Shown: positions 26,404 through 36,053 of the stretch, piece by piece | How positions within the stretch are numbered: position 1 is the first letter of the stretch | Layout: each line of letters opens with the position of its first letter | Assembly (NCBI GenBank): GCA_963773735.1 | Contig: CAVZCK010000034.1 | Coordinates: 124,001-188,000, forward strand | DNA: 64,000 nucleotides | Source of the DNA: CAVZCK01 sp963773735 | Lineage (GTDB): Bacteria; Pseudomonadota; Alphaproteobacteria; Rhizobiales; Rhodomicrobiaceae | Reading direction: 5' to 3' | Notes under the pieces: generated by a model | Databases searched by the model: none | Seen by the model: the letters and a program-made list of their open reading frames with translations, nothing else | What the model was told of the DNA's origin: nothing | Position numbers and translations under genes: made by a program

Positions 26404-28461
26404 CTACAGAACCAGTGCCTTCGCCAACTGGGTAGCCTCCTCCCGCTTTGCTGCAACTGCGGCTTCGAGCTTCTTCGTCTCCTCGCGGATCGCCTGCAGC
26501 CGGTCCTCCTGAACACGAAGCGTGTCCACATAGCGGCGCCCGAGATCGGAGCCTTGGCCGACCGTCTGCAGATTCTTGCGGATGCGTTCCTGGTCCGTCC
26601 CGATCGCTCCCGTCTCGGTCTCCAGCTCATTGCGGCGCTGCTCGGCCTTGTTGATTGCCGTCACCACTTCGCCGAGCTTGGCGATCGCCTGCTTCAATGT
26701 GGAGCTCACATTCTCCAGCTCCTGAAGCGTCGCGTAGATGCCGCCCGCATCGAGGCTCGACAGGTTGATGGTCTCCTTGTCGGTTCGCTCAAGCGTCAGC
26801 GCGGCTTTCGTGGTCTGGCCCTTGGGCGCCGTCACCTTATAGCGGAGCCGGGCCGCGTTCTGCTCGATATTGGCGGCGGAACCGGAAGGTTGCCAGCCTT
26901 CCGCACGGGCCTCGTCGATCACGACCTCGCGGTCTTCTTCCTTCGGCGGCGTGATCTCATAGTCGATCTTGCGGACTGATTTCGTCGTCAAGGTCAGCTC
27001 GCCATTGACGGCCTTGCCAAGCCGCGTCTGCTTCACGCCATTATCCGTGCGGCGGATGTCGGTCTTGGCGTCAAGGGCGAAGGTGACGAACTTCGTCGAG
27101 CCCTTGGCGCTGAGCGGCAATTGCGCGTCGCCGACGAAATTGGCCCTGCCGTCGCCGGCCTGGTCGAAGGCGGTAATGATCCCGGCCGGCAGGGCGGTTT
27201 GCGTATCATTTTCGAGCTTAACCGAGGCGAGCGGGTGGCGGGCGTTGGTCTCCGGCTGATAGAGCCAGGTCCGCGACGCCGTGATTTCGCGATCGACAAA
27301 GGGCACCATCATCGTCGAGCCGTTCGCAAGCGTGACCTTCTCCGGGAAGCGATAGGAGATCTGCGTCGCGGCTTCCTCGGCTTCGGCCGCGGACGCCGCG
27401 CTGCCGAGCTCCTGCCGGATTTCGGACTCCGCTGCGGGCTTCTCTGCGCCGCCCATTGCCATCTGGTCCATGGATTTTGCGGCATAGTTGCGCGTCCGCA
27501 CCGACCTGGCTTCGCCAAGCGCGCCAAATTGCGCTGCGTTCGCCGTCGGCGCGGGCGCGGGCATGGCCTGATCGACATCGTCCCTGCGCGGCACGATGCG
27601 CTGCGCCGCCGTCACCGGAATCTCGGGGCGCTCGGAGTAGAAGGCCGTATAAAGCGGCTGCCTGAGCGCGACAGGATTGCCGGAAATCAGCGACAGCTCG
27701 ACATTCTTCCAGTCGCTCCCAGTCAGATTCTCGACAATGCCCCAGCCTTGCAGGCGCGCTTTGGCGCCGTCATCCTTCGGCAGCACCAGGCGATAGGCGG
27801 TCTTCCAGACCGGCGCGGCGACGACATAGCTGAAGCCGACCTGGCGAGCTCCTTTGCCGAGCAGGCTGATCGACAGCGTCCGGCGGTCCTTGGCGCGGTT
27901 TTGCGCAAGGCCCGCGAGCGCGCGGTCGATCTGCGCCTGCGCCTCCCGGTCGGTGAAACGGACCGAGGACAGCTCTTCGAGCGTCGCCTGGACGAGGCCC
28001 GTGCTCGTCATCAGCGCGATACGGTGGCGCGTCACCTGGCCGCCATTATTGGGGAGCTGGACATGCTCCTCGGTGACGCGAAGGAGGCGCCCGGTGGCGC
28101 TGACATTGCCCTCGATCTCGACCTCTGAGCCGACAAGCGCGTTAAGCAGCGCCGGCAGCGAATTGAGCGCGTCTGGGCCGAAGGGCAGATCCCGGAAGAG
28201 TTCGGTGAGCGGCGCTTTGCCTGGCAGGCTGACTGCCCCGATCGCGCCCTCCTCATCGAAGATCGTCAGGCTCTTCAGAAGATCGTCGACCTGATCGAGC
28301 CGGGCCGGCAGCTCGATGGTCGATCCGGCTTGAACCTGGCCCGCATGGGTGAATTGTACAAGGCCGGCGGTCGACAGAACGACGCGCTTCAAAGGCAATT
28401 CCTCAGCCATGGCGGGCGAGGCGAGGCTGGCGGCGAGTGCCGCGATAACGATCTTTTTCAT
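26404..28461 (-). CDS. Secreted DUF4139 domain protein
   Basis: A 685-residue protein of the DUF4139 (mucoidy-inhibitor-A-like) family. The ATG at 28461 has GGAAGG upstream and starts a signal peptide (MKKIVIAALAASLASPAMA). The central domain includes FSYVVAAPVWKTAYRLVLP, LQGWGIVENLTGSDWKNVEL and SLISGNPVALRQPLYTAF, which are conserved in this family. The C-terminal ~130 residues form coiled coils (NKAEQRRNELETETGAIG; VQEDRLQAIREETKKLEAAV). The fold suggests a beta-sandwich envelope protein; the molecular role is unknown. It is divergent from lrgA. Confidence 0.8.
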   Translation of the reverse strand: MKKIVIAALAASLASPAMAEELPLKRVVLSTAGLVQFTHAGQVQAGSTIELPARLDQVDDLLKSLTIFDEEGAIGAVSLPGKAPLTELFRDLPFGPDALNSLPALLNALVGSEVEIEGNVSATGRLLRVTEEHVQLPNNGGQVTRHRIALMTSTGLVQATLEELSSVRFTDREAQAQIDRALAGLAQNRAKDRRTLSISLLGKGARQVGFSYVVAAPVWKTAYRLVLPKDDGAKARLQGWGIVENLTGSDWKNVELSLISGNPVALRQPLYTAFYSERPEIPVTAAQRIVPRRDDVDQAMPAPAPTANAAQFGALGEARSVRTRNYAAKSMDQMAMGGAEKPAAESEIRQELGSAASAAEAEEAATQISYRFPEKVTLANGSTMMVPFVDREITASRTWLYQPETNARHPLASVKLENDTQTALPAGIITAFDQAGDGRANFVGDAQLPLSAKGSTKFVTFALDAKTDIRRTDNGVKQTRLGKAVNGELTLTTKSVRKIDYEITPPKEEDREVVIDEARAEGWQPSGSAANIEQNAARLRYKVTAPKGQTTKAALTLERTDKETINLSSLDAGGIYATLQELENVSSTLKQAIAKLGEVVTAINKAEQRRNELETETGAIGTDQERIRKNLQTVGQGSDLGRRYVDTLRVQEDRLQAIREETKKLEAAVAAKREEATQLAKALVL

Positions 28462-28735
28462 GGGGGCCTTCCATCTCAGAGAACTTCCTATCGGATGCGG
28501 ACGAGAAGACTTAAAAAGGACGTGCGCGGCGTCGGCGGCCGGCGCCGGCTCACCGCCACCTGCCTGCCGAGGACCGGGCTGCCCGCCGGGGTAAGGCCGC
28601 CGGGCGCCACCGCCGATTATATACCGAGCACTATTCCGTTTTCGGCATGAATTGCCAATGAATGTGACCGCCTTTATGGCCGTCCGGGGCAGTCGGTGCG
28701 GGCCCCGCAGCTTGTTGAAACGTGAGAAAACCATC

Positions 28736-29107
28736 ATGCTGAACGCTCTCACACTTATCCTCTGCTGTCAGCTTGCAGGCGAACTGTTGGTTACGGCAAC
28801 CGGTCTGCCGGTGCCCGGCCCTGTCTGCGGCATGGCGCTGCTTTTCGCCGGACTCGTGATCTGGGGCGATATTCCCAGCGATCTGGCGAACGTAGCCGAC
28901 ACGCTCCTCGGCAATCTGTCGCTGCTGTTCGTGCCGGCGGGCGTCGGTGTCATGCTCCACCTTAAGCTGATCGAAGCGGAGATCGTGCCGATTTCGGTGG
29001 CCCTGGTCGTCTCGACGCTGATCACCATCGCTGTGACGGCGCTGCTGATGCAATGGTTCAACCGCCGGGCCTCCGAGGCCGGCAGCGGGACTGGAGCCGG
29101 CCAATGA
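28736..29107 (+). CDS. lrgA: CidA/LrgA family holin-like protein
   Basis: A small integral membrane protein of 123 residues with four hydrophobic segments (LTLILCCQLAGELLVTATGL, PVPGPVCGMALLFAGLVIW, LSLLFVPAGVGVMLHL and ISVALVVSTLITIAVTALLM). GLPVPGPVCGM and LLFVPAGVGVM are the family signatures. CidA/LrgA proteins work with LrgB and have been linked to autolysis control and, in several bacteria, to pyruvate or glycolate transport. It overlaps lrgB by four bases (ATGA). Confidence 0.9.
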   Translation: MLNALTLILCCQLAGELLVTATGLPVPGPVCGMALLFAGLVIWGDIPSDLANVADTLLGNLSLLFVPAGVGVMLHLKLIEAEIVPISVALVVSTLITIAVTALLMQWFNRRASEAGSGTGAGQ

Positions 29108-29823
29108 CCACAAATCTGCACGAGATCTGGGTCTATCTGGCGGCGAGCCCGCTTCTGCATCTGACGCTCACGCTGCTTGCCTATCAGGCCGGAAGCTGGG
29201 TCTACCGCAAGGGCGGCCTCAATCCGCTTCTGAACCCGGTTCTGCTCGCTGTCTCACTCCTGGTTGCGACGCTGATCGCCACAGGGACCAGCTATCCCAC
29301 CTATTTCGAGGGCGCGCAATTCGTGCACTTCCTGCTCGGACCGGCGACGGTCGCTCTTGCCATACCGCTCTATCGGCAGTTCGATCGCGTGAAGCGCTCG
29401 GCTCTGGCAATTCTTACGAGCGTCATCACCGGATCGCTCACCGCCTCGATTTCCGCCTTCGCTCTTACGAGGCTTCTCGGCGGCAGTTGGAAGACGGCGA
29501 TCTCGATCGCCCCGAAGTCGGTAACCGCGCCGGTCGCCATGGGCATATCGGAGCAGCTTGGCGGCCTGCCTTCGCTGACGGCGGTGCTCGTCATTCTGAC
29601 CGGCATTCTGGGCGCGATGCTCGGGCCGCCGCTTCTCAATCTCCTTAAAATCGAGGACTGGAGCGCGCGTGGTCTCGCCATCGGCACGGCGAGCCACGGC
29701 ATCGGCACAGCAAGAGCCTTGCAGGTGAATGAGGTGGCCGGCGCCTTTTCCGGCCTGGCGATGGGGCTGAATGCACTGGCGACCGCGGTGCTCTTGCCGC
29801 TGCTCTGGCACCTATTCTTTTGA
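29104..29823 (+). CDS. lrgB: LrgB family protein
   Basis: A 239-residue polytopic membrane protein. GGLNPLLNPVLLAVSLLVAT, FLLGPATVALAIPLYRQFDR, TAISIAPKSVTAPVAMGISE and GIGTARALQVNEVAGAFSGL are characteristic of LrgB/YohK. The partner LrgA is encoded directly upstream with overlapping stop and start, so the two are co-translated. The pair may export or import small carboxylates such as glycolate or pyruvate; that role is known in homologues and inferred here. Confidence 0.93.
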   Translation: MTTNLHEIWVYLAASPLLHLTLTLLAYQAGSWVYRKGGLNPLLNPVLLAVSLLVATLIATGTSYPTYFEGAQFVHFLLGPATVALAIPLYRQFDRVKRSALAILTSVITGSLTASISAFALTRLLGGSWKTAISIAPKSVTAPVAMGISEQLGGLPSLTAVLVILTGILGAMLGPPLLNLLKIEDWSARGLAIGTASHGIGTARALQVNEVAGAFSGLAMGLNALATAVLLPLLWHLFF

Positions 29824-29994
29824 GGCGGATGCAACGGTCCTTGCACCATGTCGCAGGAAGTTGACCGGGTTCGGCCATGGCGGATGTCCTGAAGTTGATA
29901 TAAAATTAAGCAATCGGGGCAGGTGCGGCGGCTCCTCGGCCCCAACAGCCTCGCCCGTGTTGTGTTCAATGTCCATCATCGAAGGAGAGTCTTG

Positions 29995-30087
29995 ATGAAG
30001 AAGAAAAGCTGGACGAAGCCGCAGGTTGCCGAACAGGGCGCCAGCCTTGAGGTGACCGCCTATATCGCGGCTGAGTTGAAGTCGTAA
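29995..30087 (+). CDS. pqqA: Coenzyme PQQ precursor peptide PqqA
   Basis: A 30-residue peptide, the ribosomal precursor of pyrroloquinoline quinone. It begins MKKKSWTKPQVAEQ and contains the conserved Glu-x3-Tyr (Glu19, Tyr23; sequence EVTAY) whose two side chains are crosslinked by PqqE. A GGAGAG ribosome binding site lies seven bases upstream, and pqqB starts 15 bases downstream. The 170-base gap upstream (29824-29994) probably holds its promoter; TATAAAAT occurs near 29900. Confidence 0.95.
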   Translation: MKKKSWTKPQVAEQGASLEVTAYIAAELKS

Positions 30088-30102
30088 ACGCAGACGGAGC
30101 TT

Positions 30103-31026
30103 ATGCTCGTCAAAGTTCTGGGATCGGCTGCCGGCGGGGGTTTCCCGCAATGGAATTGTGCCTGCCGCAATTGCGCGGATGTCAGGCGCGGTGTCGCGGG
30201 GCTCAAGCCGCGCAGCCAATCCTCCCTCGCCGTGAGCGCCGATGGCGCCAACTGGGTCCTGCTCAATGCATCGCCCGATTTGCGCCAGCAGCTTGCGGCC
30301 CATCAGGCCCTGGCGCCAAGCGCTGATGGTCCCTTGCGCGGCAGCCCGCTGAAGGCGGTCGTTCTCACCAACGCCGATGTCGATCATGTGGCCGGGCTGT
30401 TAAACCTGCGCGAGGTCCAGCCTTTTCATCTTTATGCCAGCGGCCGCGTTCTCGCCGCGATCGCCGCCAATCCGATCTTTGGCGTGCTTCAGGAAGACAT
30501 CGTAATGCGCGTCCCGGTCGCTAACGGTCAGATCTTCGAGCCCGCCGGCTGTCCAGGGCTGGCCATCGAGCTGTTTGCGGTGCCTGGCAAGATCGCGCTT
30601 TATCTGGAGGATCCTGGCGCCGGACCGCAATTCGGCTCAGGCGAAGGGGATGTTGTCGGACTGAAGCTCGTCGATCGCAAGACGGGGCGCTTCATCTGCT
30701 ACATCCCCGGCTGTGCGGAGGTCGACGACCGGATCAGGCGGCGCATCGAGGGAGCATCGGCTCTGTTCTTCGACGGAACACTGTTCGAAGACGAGGAGAT
30801 GATCGCTCTGGGCCTGTCGCAGAAGAGCGGACGGCGCATGGGCCATATCAGCATGTCCGGCAAGGACGGATCGATCGCGCAGCTTGCCGATGCCAAGCTT
30901 GGCCGGCGCATTTTCATTCACATCAACAATTCCAACCCGGTCCTGCGCGAGGACAGCGCCGAGCGCCGCGCCGCCGTGGCCGCCGGCTGGGAAATCGCCG
31001 AAGACGGCATGGAGATCCGCCTATGA
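30103..31026 (+). CDS. pqqB: Coenzyme PQQ biosynthesis protein PqqB
   Basis: A 307-residue metallo-beta-lactamase-fold protein that acts on the crosslinked Glu-Tyr intermediate. Signatures are VLGSAAGGGFPQWNCACRNC, NASPDLRQQL, LTNADVDHVAGLLNLRE, FFDGTLFEDEEM, GRRMGHISMSGKDGS and FIHINNSNPVL. The Cys motif CNC-like (CACRNC) is as in other PqqB proteins. Its stop overlaps the pqqC start by four bases. Confidence 0.97.
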   Translation: MLVKVLGSAAGGGFPQWNCACRNCADVRRGVAGLKPRSQSSLAVSADGANWVLLNASPDLRQQLAAHQALAPSADGPLRGSPLKAVVLTNADVDHVAGLLNLREVQPFHLYASGRVLAAIAANPIFGVLQEDIVMRVPVANGQIFEPAGCPGLAIELFAVPGKIALYLEDPGAGPQFGSGEGDVVGLKLVDRKTGRFICYIPGCAEVDDRIRRRIEGASALFFDGTLFEDEEMIALGLSQKSGRRMGHISMSGKDGSIAQLADAKLGRRIFIHINNSNPVLREDSAERRAAVAAGWEIAEDGMEIRL

Positions 31027-31784
31027 GCCATCCGCCTGATCCGGACGCCTTCGAGGCTGAAATCCGTGCCGTCGGGGCCGAGCGCTATCACGACAAGCAC
31101 CCCTTCCACCACCTCCTGCATTCGGGCAAGCTGAACAAGGGCCAGGTCCAGGCCTGGGCGCTCAACCGCTATTGCTATCAGACGGCAGTTCCCCGCAAGG
31201 ACGCCGCCCTGATCGCGAGGACGATGGATCGGGAGCTGCGGCGGGCCTGGGTCAAGCGCATCCTCGATCATGACGGCTACGGCGCGGAGGAAGGCGGCAT
31301 CGAGCGCTGGCTGGTCTTGACGGACGGTCTCGGGCTCGACCGCGATTACGTGATCTCGATGGATGGCGCCCTGCCGGCAACGCGCTTTGCCGTTGAGGCC
31401 TATGTCCGGTTCGTCAGCGAGCGCACTCTGGTCGAGGCCGTGGCCTCCTCGCTCACCGAACTGTTTGCTCCGAAAATTCACCGGGAGCGCATCTCGGGGA
31501 TGCTGGAGAATTACGATTTCATCAGCGAGCCGGTGCTCGCCTATTTCCGGCGGCGCCTGACCCAGGCGACCGACGATGCCGGTTTCGCGCTCGAATATGT
31601 CAAGCAAAACGCACTCACGCGCGAAGCGCAGGAGGCTTGCGTCGCCGCGGTCCGCTTCAAATGCAACGTGCTCTGGGCCCAACTCGACGCGCTCTATCAC
31701 GCCTATGTCGCGCCAGGGCATGTCCCGCCCGGTGCCTTCCGTCCCCAGGCTTTGACGCGCTTCCTCCAGCTTGCGGCTCAATGA
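31023..31784 (+). CDS. pqqC: Pyrroloquinoline-quinone synthase PqqC
   Basis: This cofactorless oxidase catalyses the last ring closure and eight-electron oxidation to PQQ. The 253-residue protein has YHDKHPFHHLLHSGKLNKGQ, LNRYCYQTAVPRKDAALIAR, RISGMLENYDF and the conserved Glu/His region (KFKCNVLWAQLDALYHAYV). It ends normally and is not fused to PqqD, unlike the PqqC/D fusion of some methylobacteria. The following genes are not pqqD or pqqE, which must lie elsewhere if PQQ is made. Confidence 0.96.
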   Translation: MSHPPDPDAFEAEIRAVGAERYHDKHPFHHLLHSGKLNKGQVQAWALNRYCYQTAVPRKDAALIARTMDRELRRAWVKRILDHDGYGAEEGGIERWLVLTDGLGLDRDYVISMDGALPATRFAVEAYVRFVSERTLVEAVASSLTELFAPKIHRERISGMLENYDFISEPVLAYFRRRLTQATDDAGFALEYVKQNALTREAQEACVAAVRFKCNVLWAQLDALYHAYVAPGHVPPGAFRPQALTRFLQLAAQ

Positions 31785-31853
31785 CCTCTCGTTGAACCCG
31801 GCGCCGCACGAAACGTTTCCCCAAACATTGCAGTCCGCAAGGAGGAAACATTC

Positions 31854-32668
31854 ATGGACGCGCGCCGCGGCCTGGACCGGAAAGATCGCGAAGCCGTGGA
31901 GGAGCGCCGGCGGGTCCGGGCGCCGGTCATCTATGAGATCGTGCGGCAGGCTGGATTGGACGAGCTGCAGCGGCCCGTGATCTCGCTGTGGTGGTCGGGT
32001 GTCGCTGCTGGGCTTGCGATTTCTGCGTCCATCTTTTGCCAGGGCTTTCTGCGTCTGCATCTCCCTGACGAGCCTTGGCGGCCGCTCATCGAGAATTTCG
32101 GCTATTGCGGTCGGCTTCATCCTCGTGATCATCGAGCGGCTTTCAACTCTTCACCGAGCAGACCGTCATGGCGATTCTGCCGCTGCTTAGCGACCGAACA
32201 TGGGACAATCTTATGCGCACGGCGCGGCTCTGGAGCGTTGTCCTCGTCGCCAATCTCGTCGGCGCATTTGCCGCCGCGCTGTTTGCGACGCTGAGCGCGG
32301 GGACGACACCAGAGCAGCTCGATGCCTTTCTTGCCCTCTCCAGCCCGATCGCAGACAACAGTTTCTCGCAGCTCCTCGTGCTTGCCATTCCCGCCGGCTT
32401 CCTGATGGCTGCTCTCACCTGGATGATTCCGAATGCGGAAGGCGGCAAATTCTGGGTGATCCTGACGATGACCTATGTCATCGCGCTCGGCGGTTTCGGT
32501 CACGTCGTTGCCGGCTCTGCTGAGATCTTTCTGCTCCTCATCGCCGGAAAAATATCGGCCGGCGCGGCGTTCGGCTCAGCCATTCTGCCGACGCTGATCG
32601 GCAATATTCTCGGCGGCACCGCGCTTTTCTCCGTCATCGCCTACGGCCAGGTGAGCGAGGAGATTTGA
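31854..32668 (+). pseudogene. Formate/nitrite transporter family protein (two frameshifts)
   Basis: A FNT-family channel of about 270 residues spread over three frames. The first part (IVRQAGLDELQRPVISLWWS, GVAAGLAISASIFCQGFL) starts at an ATG with AGGAGG upstream. The second (AIAVGFILVIIERL) and third (QLFTEQTVMAILPLL, LMRTARLWSVVLVANLVGAF, GGFGHVVAGSAEIFLLLIAG, LPTLIGNILGGTALFSVIAY) follow with breaks near 32100-32106 and 32140-32143. The span is 3n+2, consistent with two inserted bases. The charged N-terminus and ERLQLFTE/GFGHVVAG motifs fit the YfdC-like branch, whose substrate is uncertain. It lies 69 bases after pqqC on the same strand. Confidence 0.8.
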
Positions 32669-32903
32669 GCGCGGCGGCCGTGAAGTCTGCGCATAGTCCG
32701 CGGAATCTGGACGGCGCTGCTTGACATGATACAGTCACAAACGGCAGGAGATTGCGCGATGTGGCGGCCCGAGCTGCAGACGGCAGAGGCCGTCGCGTCG
32801 CACGCGTCGATGCGAAATGCCCGCAAGGACCGTCAGCACCAACGCCGCCGGGCTCGAACGCCCGGACGCCCGAATAGAAGGTGCGGCGAATGGGAGGATA
32901 AAG

Positions 32904-34631
32904 ATGGCAGAGACAACGCTCAACGCTTTTCCGAGCGCGGCCAAGCCCGAGATCCGGCACGATTATCAATGGCTGCGGACCTACCCGAAAAACGTCGACT
33001 GGTTCGCGCCGCTCAAGGGCGAGCCGCTGCCGGATATGCTCGACCGCACGGTGCGTGACTATGGCGGCGCCAGCGCCACCTATTTCATGGGCGCGGCCAT
33101 GACCTATCGGCAGATCGGGGCGCTTGCGGACAAAGCGGCCAAAGGCCTGCAGGCGATGGGTGTGAAGAAGGGCACACGCGTCGGCCTGCTGCTGCCCAAC
33201 GTGCCCTATTATCCGATCCTTTATTACGCGATCCTCAAGGCCGGCGGCATCGTCGTCAATTTCAATCCGCTCTATACAGTCGAGGAGCTAAGCCATCAGG
33301 TGAAGGACAGCGGCACGGCGATCATGGCGACGCTCGATCTCGCCGCGCTGTTTCCGAAAGTCGAGGCGCTGCTTGCCTCCGGCACGCTTGAGAAGGCGAT
33401 CATCTGCCCGTTCCCGAAGGTTCTGCCCGGCATCAAGGGCGTGCTGTTCAAGCTGTTGAAGGGCAAGGAGCTGGCGAACATCGCCGCCTCGTCTCAGCGC
33501 GGCAAGCTCACGACATTCGATCAGCTCACCGCCAATGACGGCAAATATGCCCGCGTCGGCATCGATCCGGACAATGACATTGCCGTGCTGCAATATACCG
33601 GCGGCACGACCGGCACGCCGAAAGGCGCGATGCTCACCCACTCCAACCTGTCGATCAATGTGAAGCAGGCCGATACTTATGAGCCCGATTTCGGCAAGGG
33701 CACCGAGCGGATCATGTCGGTGCTGCCTTTCTTCCACGTTTTTGCCATGACGGCGATCATGAACCGGGCCGTCGCCAATGCCGCGCAGATGATCCTGGTG
33801 CCGCGCTTCGACGTGGAAATGGTGATGAAGCTGATCCGCGCCACGCGGCCGACCGTAATGCCGGGCGTGCCGACGCTGTTCAATGCGATCCGCAACTACC
33901 CCAAACTCAGGCCGGATGATCTCAAATCGCTGCGCACCGGCATTTCCGGCGGCGCGCCGCTTCCCGTCGAGCTGAAGCGAAATTTCGAACGCGATGCGGG
34001 CGTCGTCCTCGTCGAGGGCTACGGCCTCTCCGAAACCGCGCCGATCGCGACCTGCAATCACGCAGACGTGCCGATCAGGGAAGGCTCGATCGGCCTGCCC
34101 ATGCCGGGCACGATCATCTCGCTGCGCTCGCTGGATGACCCGTCAAAGGAAGTGGCCATCGGGGAGCGGGGAGAGATCTGCATTGCCGGACCGCAGGTGA
34201 TGAAGGGCTATTGGAACAAGCCGGACGAAACCAAGGCGGCCTTTGTCGGCGAATTCTTCCGCAGCGGCGATGTCGGGATCATGGACGCGGATGGCTTCAC
34301 CTATATCGTCGACCGCATCAAGGATCTGATCCTCTGCTCGGGCTACAACGTCTATCCGCGCCGGATCGAGGAGGCGATCTATCAGCACCCGGCGGTCGAG
34401 GAAGTGACGGTGATCGGCATCCCCGACGACTATCGCGGCGAGGCGCCGAAAGCGTTCATCAAGCTGCGCGAGGGGCAGAGCGCGACGAAGGCGGATATTT
34501 TCAAATTCCTGGAGCCGAAACTGTCGAAGATCGAAATGCCGGCGCAGATCGAATTCCGCGACGCCCTGCCGAAGACCATGGTCGGCAAGCTGTCGAAGAA
34601 GGAGCTGCGCGCGGAAGCGAAGGGGCATTGA
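32904..34631 (+). CDS. Long-chain fatty-acid-CoA ligase (AMP-binding)
   Basis: A 575-residue ANL-superfamily enzyme activating a fatty or aromatic acid via acyl-AMP. The P-loop is YTGGTTGTPKGAMLTHSNL (about residue 230). FFHVFAMTAIMNRAV, GYGLSETAP, GDVGIMDADGFTYIVDR and KDLILCSGYNVYPRRIEEAI follow, and the catalytic Lys lies in KTMVGKLSKKEL near the C-terminus. Motifs and length match FadD-type long-chain ligases, sometimes annotated as dicarboxylate-CoA ligase PimA-like; chain length cannot be read from sequence. The ATG at 32904 has GGGAGG six bases upstream. It is convergent with the MFS gene, with only five bases between the stops. Confidence 0.9.
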   Translation: MAETTLNAFPSAAKPEIRHDYQWLRTYPKNVDWFAPLKGEPLPDMLDRTVRDYGGASATYFMGAAMTYRQIGALADKAAKGLQAMGVKKGTRVGLLLPNVPYYPILYYAILKAGGIVVNFNPLYTVEELSHQVKDSGTAIMATLDLAALFPKVEALLASGTLEKAIICPFPKVLPGIKGVLFKLLKGKELANIAASSQRGKLTTFDQLTANDGKYARVGIDPDNDIAVLQYTGGTTGTPKGAMLTHSNLSINVKQADTYEPDFGKGTERIMSVLPFFHVFAMTAIMNRAVANAAQMILVPRFDVEMVMKLIRATRPTVMPGVPTLFNAIRNYPKLRPDDLKSLRTGISGGAPLPVELKRNFERDAGVVLVEGYGLSETAPIATCNHADVPIREGSIGLPMPGTIISLRSLDDPSKEVAIGERGEICIAGPQVMKGYWNKPDETKAAFVGEFFRSGDVGIMDADGFTYIVDRIKDLILCSGYNVYPRRIEEAIYQHPAVEEVTVIGIPDDYRGEAPKAFIKLREGQSATKADIFKFLEPKLSKIEMPAQIEFRDALPKTMVGKLSKKELRAEAKGH

Positions 34632-34636
34632 GCCGG

Positions 34637-36031
34637 TCAGCTCCGCGCGGTCTTGACGAAGCTCATGATCGCCAGCCCCGCTGACAAAAACACCAGTATC
34701 ATCGACAGCGCGCTTTGCAGACTGCCTGTCATCTCGGCAACGAGGCCGATGACGAAGGGCGCGGCAAAGGCGGTGACCTTGCCGGAGAAGGCGAAGAAGC
34801 CGAAGAATTCGCTCATATGCTCGGCGGGCGCTAGCCGGGCGAGCAGGCTGCGGCTCGCCGCTTGGAGCGGGCCCGAAGCAAGGCCGATGAGCATCGCGAA
34901 GGCGATATAGAAACGCTCGCCGGTGCCGGTGAAAGGCGCGGCGTCGGCGAGGCGCGGCGCAACGTCGATGACGAAAAAGATGTGCGATCCATCGATGGAC
35001 ATGACGCCGAGTGAGCCAGCGATCAATAAGACCAGCGAGCCGATAATGACTGTCTTTGAGCCGAGCCGGTCATCGAGAAAGCCGCCGATCGCCGCGCCGA
35101 TCCCGGCGGTGATCAGGAGGATGATCCCGAAATAGCCGACGACGATGGTCGGCCAGGCAAACGCGGCGATCGCATAAATGCCGCCAAAAGTGAAGATGGC
35201 CTGCAGCCCGTCGATGAACAGCATGCGGGCTAGGAAGAACAAGACAATGTCGCGATAGCGGCCGATATGGCGCAGCGTCTCCTGGAGCGATCCGAGGGCC
35301 GAGCTGAGCGTGACCTGCTCTGCCCCTGCTTTCGGCGGCGCGTCCGGCGTGAACAGAAAGAATGGCAGCGAGAAGATGAGGAACCATAGCGCCGAGAGCG
35401 GGCCGACGGCGCGGTCCGTCTCGCGGGTCTGGATATCGAGCGGCAAGAGCGGCTTGAGCCCGAGCATGGTCGTGCCGGTTCGTGTGTCGACCAAAATGAA
35501 GCCGACCACCAGGATCAGGCTGATGAGGCCGCCGACATAGCCGAGCGCCCAGCCGCCGCCACTGAGACGTCCGAGCTGGTCGGGCGGGGCAAGGCGCGGC
35601 ATCAGCGAATTGTTGAGGACGGAGTTAAATTCGCCGCAGACGGTGGCGACGATGAGGGCAAGCAGGATGAACCAGACATTGGCCGAGGTTCCCGGCACGG
35701 CGAACCACAAGGCCGCCTGTCCGAGCACGAAGCCGACGGAAAGCCTCGCCATCAGGCGTTTCAGCCGCCCGCGCGCATCGGCGATGGCGCCGAGAACGGG
35801 GCTGCCGAGCGCGACCAGAATGGCGGCCGCAGCCATGGTATAGCCCCAGAGCGCCGCGCCGCGCGCCGCATCGCCGATCACATAAGCGGAAAAATAGGGT
35901 GCGAACAGGAATGTGGTGACGAGGCTGTAGAATGGCTGGGCCGCCATGTCGAACAGCATCCATGAGACAATGGCCACGGGACCGGCTGATGCTCGTGGCG
36001 CGGCATAGCCGCTCGCGGCAGTGGTGGTCAT
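34637..36031 (-). CDS. UMF1-type major facilitator superfamily transporter
   Basis: A 464-residue polytopic protein with about 11-12 hydrophobic segments. SWMLFDMAAQPFYSLVTTFL near the N-terminus and LGSPVLGAIADARGRLKR (the MFS loop 2-3 motif) are typical of the UMF1/Atg22-like group; EFNSVLNNSLMPRLAPPDQL and GWALGYVGGLISLILVVGFI also fit. The substrate is unknown; related proteins are thought to export amino acids or other small molecules. The ATG at 36031 is preceded by GGAGG at a long spacing. It lies 23 bases downstream of the large glutamate dehydrogenase gene on the same strand. Confidence 0.85.
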   Translation of the reverse strand: MTTTAASGYAAPRASAGPVAIVSWMLFDMAAQPFYSLVTTFLFAPYFSAYVIGDAARGAALWGYTMAAAAILVALGSPVLGAIADARGRLKRLMARLSVGFVLGQAALWFAVPGTSANVWFILLALIVATVCGEFNSVLNNSLMPRLAPPDQLGRLSGGGWALGYVGGLISLILVVGFILVDTRTGTTMLGLKPLLPLDIQTRETDRAVGPLSALWFLIFSLPFFLFTPDAPPKAGAEQVTLSSALGSLQETLRHIGRYRDIVLFFLARMLFIDGLQAIFTFGGIYAIAAFAWPTIVVGYFGIILLITAGIGAAIGGFLDDRLGSKTVIIGSLVLLIAGSLGVMSIDGSHIFFVIDVAPRLADAAPFTGTGERFYIAFAMLIGLASGPLQAASRSLLARLAPAEHMSEFFGFFAFSGKVTAFAAPFVIGLVAEMTGSLQSALSMILVFLSAGLAIMSFVKTARS

Positions 36032-36053
36032 GGGACGGCCGGCCTCCAAAGGA

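Noticed and set aside
27121..28128. 335-codon plus-strand frame opposite the DUF4139 gene
   Set aside because: Arg/Asp-rich antisense shadow with no family resemblance.
30918..32132. 404-codon minus-strand frame opposite pqqC and the FNT gene
   Set aside because: pqqC and FNT are clear on the plus strand; this is a shadow.
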